DNA of 8,771 nt from Candidatus Curtissbacteria bacterium RIFCSPLOWO2_01_FULL_37_9 (GTDB lineage Bacteria; Patescibacteriota; Microgenomatia; Curtissbacterales; GWA2-41-24): contig MFBN01000021.1 of the NCBI GenBank assembly GCA_001776425.1, positions 1 through 8,771 of the forward strand, written 5' to 3'. The notes under the pieces were generated by a model that saw nothing but the letters and a program-made list of their open reading frames with translations, was not told the origin of the DNA and made no database searches. The stretch's first letter is position 1. Each line of letters begins with the position of its first letter. A program made the translations under genes and the position numbers. Of the stretch, positions 4,225 to 8,771 are shown piece after piece.

Positions 4225-5727
4225 ATGTTTAAAAAATACCATACTATTTTCTCATTAATTATTATTTGGGCTATTGGTTTTATAATTTATTCAAATAGCT
4301 TCAGGGGTGACTTTCAGTTTGACGATTATACAACTATAGTAAGCAATCCGTATATTAAAAATATTTACAGAAGTCATGAGTTATTCACATACAGCCCCCT
4401 TCGGTTTATATCTAATTTTACTTTTACTATTAATTACTATTTAGGTAAGAATAATGTTTTTGGATATCATCTTGTAAATTTCTCTATTCATGCAGTAAAT
4501 GCTGCATTAATATTTATTTTAATACGCTTGTTAATTCAGACTCCTTTTATAGTTAGGGAAAATAAACTATTTTTATTAGTTGTTGCGTTAATTTGTTCTT
4601 TATTGTTTATTTCACATCCAATCCAAACACAAGCTGTTAATTATATATCTCAAAGAAGCATACTCTTGGCTGCTATGTTTTATTTACTCGTTCTAATTTT
4701 GCTTACAAAAGCTCATTTAGATCAAATTTATACACGAAAGCGCTCGATTTTTTATTTATTGGCTATTTTAGCTTTTCCAATTGCCCTGCTTACTAAAGAG
4801 ATTATATTTACGTTGCCTGTAGCAATTTTGATGATTAATATTTTCTTCTTTACTAAAAAAGTCCGGATATCTTATAACAATATCGCAATATTTTTACCAT
4901 TTGCCTTAATTTCGGGTTTAATTGTCTTTTTATTGCATCAGTCCTTGTTTGATACACCGATTCCAAGATTACATTATTTTCTAACACAAATAGGAGTTCT
5001 CAAAACATATATTAGATTATTGGTTTTACCATTTAATTTACATCTGGATTATAACTACCCCATTACAACTTCTTTTTTTAATCTACATACAATATTTTCA
5101 TTACTGTTTCTTTTGCTAATCATCTCGGGTGGATTTTTTATGTTTAATAAAAACCGCTTCATTTCATTTGGCATCTTCTTGTTTTTTCTAACCTTAACTA
5201 TAGAATCCTCTTTTATTCCTTTAAATGATGTTATTTTTGAACACAGACTTTATCTTCCTTCTGTTAGTTTTTTTATGGTTATAGCCGGAATCTTACAAAT
5301 TATTACTAATAAAATACATAGAAATTCCACAATATCAGTGAAACTACTTTGGTCTATTATTGTAATAATTTTGGTTATATACACACGGATAACTTATCAA
5401 AGAAACAATATTTGGAATAGCGATTATACGCTTTGGCTGGATTCAGCTTTAAAATCTCCTTATAAAGCCAGGCCTCATGATGGTCTTGGGGTTGCATATT
5501 TAAAGCAAAATAAATTAAAAGAAGCAGCTGATCAATTTCAAATTGCTGTTTTTTTAGATAATGACTATTTCCGTGCTTACAATAATTTGGGTGTTTTATA
5601 CGAATATGACGGGAAACTGGAAGTTGCAGAGGCTTTTTATAGAAAATCTATTGAAAAAGCTATCCATAATTCGGCGTCTACGCGTAATTTAGAAAATTTA
5701 CAAGATAGATTAAAAATTCTCCAATAA
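4225..5727 (+). CDS. GT-C-type membrane glycosyltransferase with C-terminal TPRs (TMTC/PMT-like)
   Basis: This is a 500-residue polytopic membrane protein. It has an N-terminal helix (8-22), then the first-loop acidic pair FDDY (32-35) typical of GT-C enzymes, and SPLRFISNF...YYLG and GYHLVNFSIHAVNA (80-93), characteristic of bacterial TMTC-like proteins. Next come HPIQTQAVNYISQR (131-144), LLTKE (188-192), a proline-containing LVLPFNLHLDYNYP (266-279) and IPLNDVIFEHRLYLPS (331-346). About ten hydrophobic segments lie between 8 and 388. Residues 410-500 form at least two tetratricopeptide repeats (GVAYLKQNKLKEAADQF; NNLGVLYEYDGKLEVAEAFY). Family members transfer sugars from polyprenyl-phosphate donors to extracytoplasmic proteins. 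It ends 39 bp from the convergent pilin gene, so the pilins are plausible but unproven substrates. Confidence 0.85.
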   Translation: MFKKYHTIFSLIIIWAIGFIIYSNSFRGDFQFDDYTTIVSNPYIKNIYRSHELFTYSPLRFISNFTFTINYYLGKNNVFGYHLVNFSIHAVNAALIFILIRLLIQTPFIVRENKLFLLVVALICSLLFISHPIQTQAVNYISQRSILLAAMFYLLVLILLTKAHLDQIYTRKRSIFYLLAILAFPIALLTKEIIFTLPVAILMINIFFFTKKVRISYNNIAIFLPFALISGLIVFLLHQSLFDTPIPRLHYFLTQIGVLKTYIRLLVLPFNLHLDYNYPITTSFFNLHTIFSLLFLLLIISGGFFMFNKNRFISFGIFLFFLTLTIESSFIPLNDVIFEHRLYLPSVSFFMVIAGILQIITNKIHRNSTISVKLLWSIIVIILVIYTRITYQRNNIWNSDYTLWLDSALKSPYKARPHDGLGVAYLKQNKLKEAADQFQIAVFLDNDYFRAYNNLGVLYEYDGKLEVAEAFYRKSIEKAIHNSASTRNLENLQDRLKILQ

Positions 5728-5766
5728 AAACATATATAAGAATTTAAATAAGGTACTATTATTAAA

Positions 5767-6237
5767 TTAACGGGTTACTTGAATAGTTGAGGGAGGAGTT
5801 ATTTCCGGTGTAGCGGAAACAGTTACCCGGTTGTTTGTTGCGCTTTTTACAACTTTATAACCAGTATCATATGATGTAGCCCCGGTGCATACTGCATCTG
5901 TTGGATCTTTTGTACCTGCTGTCGGATCTAAAGGAAGATCTGCAATATATTGTGGAACTATATCTCCACATAAATCTGCTGCGCTATTGCTTATTGACTG
6001 TTCACTCGCAGTTATTGCTGAAGGTAAATCACCTTTGTTATCTGCAGCGTATTGGTGAATAGCGTTTAATATCGCATTAACATCACTTTTTCTTTGAGTA
6101 TCATTTGCTTGTTTAAACTGACGGCTGGGGTTGATTGCAACCAAAACAATTGCCAAAAGAATAGCCAAAATTCCAATGACAACTAGAAGTTCAATGAGTG
6201 TAAAAGCATTAAGCTTTTTGGGCAGTTTACTTAACAT
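5767..6237 (-). CDS. Type IV pilin / pseudopilin, major-type
   Basis: This is a prepilin-like protein of 156 residues from the ATG at 6237. A TTG nine bases upstream is also in frame but less likely. A short basic leader (MLSKLPKKLNA) precedes FTLIELLVVIGILAILLAI, with the invariant Glu at mature position 5 (E16). The residue before the cleavage site is Ala11 rather than the usual Gly, which prepilin peptidases tolerate less well. The hydrophobic helix continues into an amphipathic one (RQFKQANDTQRKSDVNAILNAIHQYAADN). The C-terminal domain has LPLDPT and two Cys (C90, C117), a likely disulfide loop, and a Thr/Ser/Pro-rich tail that could be glycosylated. It is the last gene of the pilus operon, 25-34 bp after its upstream neighbour. 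Confidence 0.9.
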   Translation of the reverse strand: MLSKLPKKLNAFTLIELLVVIGILAILLAIVLVAINPSRQFKQANDTQRKSDVNAILNAIHQYAADNKGDLPSAITASEQSISNSAADLCGDIVPQYIADLPLDPTAGTKDPTDAVCTGATSYDTGYKVVKSATNNRVTVSATPEITPPSTIQVTR

Positions 6238-6271
6238 CTTACTCAATTATTGATGATGCTTTCTTTGTTTG

Positions 6272-7402
6272 TCAAGACCCGTTATTTTGACCGGTTATAA
6301 TAACAACATCGTATGTATTTTGGGATTTGGCAGATGAAATTACTTTTGTAAAAATTTTTTCAAGTTCTGTGATTATTTCTCTTTGAATATCCGGTGTAAC
6401 ATTTTCGGTAAAAGAGACTTCTGTATTAGTTTGAGGAGGAATTGGAGAATTACCAAGTATAAAATCCTTATATTCTAAAGGTATTAGTAAATCTTTAACT
6501 TTTGCGGCCTGGCCGCTTATGCCTGTTCCGTTTAATATTTGAATTTTAAGTAGAGTCTTATCAATTACCGTATCTGTTGACGCAGATGAAGTGGTCGGCA
6601 ATTCAGTTGGTAAAATTCTTTCATTCGTAAGCAGAGCCAAATCTTCTTCATTACTTATGCTTTTTGTTTTTTGGGCTAAATTTGTACTATTAAAGAAAGG
6701 TAATTTTAATTTACCGCTAGCTGTTAGAAAGATAATAATTGCGCCTAATACAAGGCTTAAAATAAGTAATATAAGTAAAACTTTAATTTGCGGTTTAGCT
6801 TGCTGTTTTTCTGAATCCGGTAATACTAATTCTTTAATCTTTAAAAAATTGTGTTTATCGTCTATATCCGAATGGCTCATTATTGTTTGAACCTGTATTG
6901 GGGTTAATGTATTTGCAGTAACTTGACTATTAACCGACGTTATCAAATTTCTAAAAATTTCATAAGGTGTCACTGCGAAAGCATGCCAATTCAGTTTAAC
7001 TAAGATAAATAAAATGGATTCGTATAAATTTTTATTGGTAACAATAAGTGTTTTATCCTGCTTGTTTAAAATATCAATTCTCGCGCTGTTTTTACTATCT
7101 ATAGGAATTTCGTCCAAGAAGTTTTGAATTAATTCATGTGTTTTTAAATCGCCAGATACAGAAAAAGATTTTTTAAAATAAATGTTTTCCGAAAGTATAA
7201 TAATTAGGTTTTTAGGCTTAAGACTATTGGCTTTTATAAATTCTGCAAGTTGGTTTTTCAGTTTATCCAAATTTAGAACTTCCAGATCCTTGACACTGTC
7301 CGGTTGAAAATTATAAACAAATGGCGTTTTATTGTGGTGCGTGTAAAACTGCAGATTTGAATGTGTTATATAAAGTAAAGCTTTTGATTTTCCTAATATC
7401 AT
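6272..7402 (-). CDS. Single-pass membrane protein, possible PilM-like N-terminus plus LytR_C tail
   Basis: This is a 376-residue protein. The frame opens at a TTG at 7420, but the ATG at 7402 overlaps the upstream stop as TAATG and is the better, translationally coupled start. Residues 1-195 are cytoplasmic, with alternating strands and helices (LLYITHSNLQFYTHHN, NLIIILSENIYFKKSFSV, ESILFILVKLNWHAFAVTPYEIF). They loosely resemble actin-like PilM but have no clear ATP-binding motif. One membrane helix (206-228) and a Ser/Thr-rich linker (240-282) follow. Residues 284-371 match the LytR C-terminal domain (LLKIQILNGTGISGQAAKVKD, TEVSFTENV, YDVVIITG). The position between pilins suggests it replaces or combines PilM/PilN-type assembly parts. 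The N-terminal assignment is tentative; the LytR_C call is firmer. Confidence 0.75.
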   Translation of the reverse strand: MILGKSKALLYITHSNLQFYTHHNKTPFVYNFQPDSVKDLEVLNLDKLKNQLAEFIKANSLKPKNLIIILSENIYFKKSFSVSGDLKTHELIQNFLDEIPIDSKNSARIDILNKQDKTLIVTNKNLYESILFILVKLNWHAFAVTPYEIFRNLITSVNSQVTANTLTPIQVQTIMSHSDIDDKHNFLKIKELVLPDSEKQQAKPQIKVLLILLILSLVLGAIIIFLTASGKLKLPFFNSTNLAQKTKSISNEEDLALLTNERILPTELPTTSSASTDTVIDKTLLKIQILNGTGISGQAAKVKDLLIPLEYKDFILGNSPIPPQTNTEVSFTENVTPDIQREIITELEKIFTKVISSAKSQNTYDVVIITGQNNGS

Positions 7403-7776
7403 TAATCTATTTCTTTCCAACTGGTTTGATTAAATACGTTATTAATATAATTGCCTTCAATTTGAACTTTACGTATAAAATTTCCGTCTTTCCCCTCTGA
7501 AATAATTATTTTTGGCGATATACCGGATACTGTTATTGTAGCAGTTCCAGGGCCGATATTAAGGGTTTCTCCTGTGTAATTTGAATTTGGATCTCTTAAG
7601 ATTCTTAAAAGCGCGTTATCTGCTCCGGCTTCGGCTATAAATAGCGCATTTTCTGCTTGGCTATATTTGGAGGTACTTTGTAAGTTTATTACCGTAACAA
7701 TCGTAACAGCACTCGTAATAATAATTGCTATCGCGCTAAATACTAAAAGTGTAACTAAAGCCTGTCCGTTTTTCAT
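7402..7776 (-). CDS. PilX-like minor pilin
   Basis: This is a 124-residue protein with a very short leader (MKNG) followed by a long hydrophobic helix (QALVTLLVFSAIAIIITSAV) and an amphipathic helix with the pattern SQAENALFIAEAGADNALLRILRD (39-62). That pattern is typical of PilX_N-type minor pilins, whose helix carries Ala-rich A.....AEAG..ALL segments. The Glu at mature position 5 of classical prepilins is absent, also as in many PilX-like proteins. The C-terminal 60 residues are beta-rich (GTATITVSG, KIIISEG). The start overlaps the upstream stop as ATGA, and its own stop overlaps the next ATG as TAATG, so translation is tightly coupled. It is probably a tip or priming subunit of the pilus. 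Confidence 0.8.
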   Translation of the reverse strand: MKNGQALVTLLVFSAIAIIITSAVTIVTVINLQSTSKYSQAENALFIAEAGADNALLRILRDPNSNYTGETLNIGPGTATITVSGISPKIIISEGKDGNFIRKVQIEGNYINNVFNQTSWKEID

Positions 7777-8297
7777 CTTAATCCCACTGTTGTTTCGAAA
7801 GTTTTTGATTCACTACCTTGTATTCTTTTAGTTTTACTATTTAAAGTAAAACTAATTTTAATAGTATCTTTGGAATTTGGGATAGCACTGTTTCCGATTC
7901 TTAAGAAACTTGGGTTTGAGACAATGCTTTCCGAACTATTAAGATTATTAGAACCCAGGTCATTGGTAAGCTCCAGATTAGTTTCGGATAAAGCATATGT
8001 GTAAATAGTCCCGTTAATTGAGAGGATTAGAGTATTACTTGATACGCCTATAGGTGAAGGGCTGATTATTGAATTTGCCCTGTTAATATCATTGGATAAT
8101 CTGGCGGTTATAAATCTGCCGTCTTCTTCTACGCTTGTATATGATTCTGATTCCAGCTTTATATTTAAAGCGGATATCAGGATTTGGGTCAGAACAAGAA
8201 GAAATATGGAAAGCAGGCCCATATAAACCAAAAGTTCTACAATAGTTGTTCCGCGAAGCTTTGTCATAAATTTTCTAATTATTCTAAGCTTCTTCAT
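7773..8297 (-). CDS. PilW/GspJ-like minor prepilin
   Basis: This is a 174-residue prepilin with a basic leader, then G16 and TTIVELLVYMGLLSIFLLVL, placing Glu21 at mature position 5 as required for pilin assembly. Two starts are possible: ATG at 8297 (16-residue leader, ATGA overlap with the preceding gene, preferred) or ATG at 8267 (6-residue leader MTKLRG). After the helix come EEDGRFITARLSNDINRANSI and alternating beta-strand segments (NTLILSINGTIYTYAL, TIKISFTLNSKTKRI), matching the general layout of PilW/GspJ minor pseudopilins. The loop region is Asn/Ser-rich (NDLGSNNLNSSESIVSN), a possible site for modification. It is coupled to the PilX-like gene by a 4-nt overlap. Confidence 0.85.
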   Translation of the reverse strand: MKKLRIIRKFMTKLRGTTIVELLVYMGLLSIFLLVLTQILISALNIKLESESYTSVEEDGRFITARLSNDINRANSIISPSPIGVSSNTLILSINGTIYTYALSETNLELTNDLGSNNLNSSESIVSNPSFLRIGNSAIPNSKDTIKISFTLNSKTKRIQGSESKTFETTVGLR

Positions 8298-8771
8298 GGC
8301 GAATAATTAATACTAACCTCATCTAAAGTTGGAGTAGATAGTCCGTCACTAGAAAAAATGGCCTTATAACGCATATAGCGTCCGTTAATTCTACTTAATG
8401 GAATTGGGCCGGGAGAATTGAAAAATGTTCCGGATCCACCGTCTGAACCAAAAAAATCCCATGGACCATTTACATTATCGCTTATAGCAACCTGAAGATT
8501 AAGGGTTGTACTAACGGGTATATTTGCCGACCAAATAATATTATTAAAGGCAACATTTGATAAAGGATCAAGGTTTTGGGATTCAAAAATACCAGAACCT
8601 GCGTAGGAACTGCTACCAGTACCGCCCATAATTATTTGGAATTCGGCATTATTATTACTTGTTGCCACATATGCGTAATCTCCGACAACGAATATACCGT
8701 AACCTATTCCTCCTAGATTTGCAGATCCGTAAAGTTGGGGAGAGGCAGGATTTGAAATATCAATTACATTA
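8294..8771 (-). CDS. LVIVD-repeat surface protein, C-terminal part (5' truncated)
   Basis: The frame is open to the window edge, so only the last 158 residues are seen and a GTG at 8668 is not the start. The first 45 residues fit an LVIVD repeat: VIDISNPASPQLYG, GIGYGIFVVGDYAYVAT, then EFQII beginning the next strand. This family forms surface beta-propeller-like domains. The rest is a beta-rich domain with many Ser, Gly and Asn (TTLNLQVAISDNVNGPWDFF, NGRYMRYKAIFSSDG), reminiscent of carbohydrate-binding or discoidin-like folds, ending TLDEVSINYSP. It is first of the pilus genes visible here and coupled to the next by ATGA. It is probably an extracellular adhesin or pilus-tip protein; the missing N-terminus would show whether it carries a prepilin leader. 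Confidence 0.75.
   Translation of the reverse strand, partial: NVIDISNPASPQLYGSANLGGIGYGIFVVGDYAYVATSNNNAEFQIIMGGTGSSSYAGSGIFESQNLDPLSNVAFNNIIWSANIPVSTTLNLQVAISDNVNGPWDFFGSDGGSGTFFNSPGPIPLSRINGRYMRYKAIFSSDGLSTPTLDEVSINYSP

Noticed and set aside
6591..6890. Plus-strand frame inside the LytR_C-tailed gene
   Set aside because: It is antisense to a coupled operon gene and has no start signals of its own.
1..8771. CRISPR array, transposase gene or rRNA
   Set aside because: No regularly spaced direct repeats, transposase motifs or rRNA-like conserved blocks were seen.

Overview
The window is AT-rich and tightly packed, and looks like a chromosome piece from a candidate phyla radiation (Patescibacteria) bacterium, possibly Microgenomates. 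That placement is an inference from several features. Genes are small and often lack Shine-Dalgarno sites. A GIY-YIG mini-protein and a class-2-like PyrD are present. A type IV pilin operon sits beside a large TPR-bearing GT-C membrane protein, and the three tRNA genes encode no CCA. TGA ends two of the pilus genes, so this is not a lineage that has reassigned UGA.

Positions 1-1543 look accessory. They hold the tail of an unknown gene, a 50-codon frame whose only ATG is followed by TGA, two unrecognised plus-strand genes (326-871 and 963-1217), an inverted-repeat cluster, and a probable broken minus-strand gene (1314-1515). A small unknown minus-strand gene with a textbook Shine-Dalgarno site follows (1544-1825). 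Positions 1826-2129 are non-coding, with a 12-bp tandem repeat and two inverted repeats.

Positions 2130-2313 are the most unusual part. A tRNA-Pro(UGG) gene on the minus strand is interrupted in its anticodon loop by 110 nt, and that insert contains a second, complete tRNA-Pro(UGG) gene flanked by complementary arms. Removing the insert leaves a 74-nt cloverleaf whose only flaw is a G1-G72 mismatch. A GIY-YIG gene lies directly upstream and its last codons run into the outer tRNA.

Positions 2291-4133 form a minus-strand series: tRNA-Leu(UAA), a Cys-containing 70-residue protein, pyrD and the GIY-YIG gene. PyrD has class 2 architecture but a Cys where class 2 enzymes carry their catalytic Ser. 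The divergent gene at 4225-5727 encodes a GT-C-type membrane glycosyltransferase with C-terminal TPRs.

Positions 5767-8771 are a tightly coupled minus-strand surface-pilus operon. In transcription order it encodes an LVIVD-repeat surface protein (truncated by the window edge), a PilW/GspJ-like minor pilin, a PilX-like minor pilin, a membrane protein with a possible degenerate PilM-like N-terminus and a LytR_C tail, and a major-type pilin. The convergent glycosyltransferase may modify these surface proteins, but only proximity supports that.

A recurring signal is a TATAAT-type box ending 5-8 nt before the start codon (326, 963, 2602 minus, 4225, and a weaker copy at 4032 minus). This predicts leaderless mRNAs.
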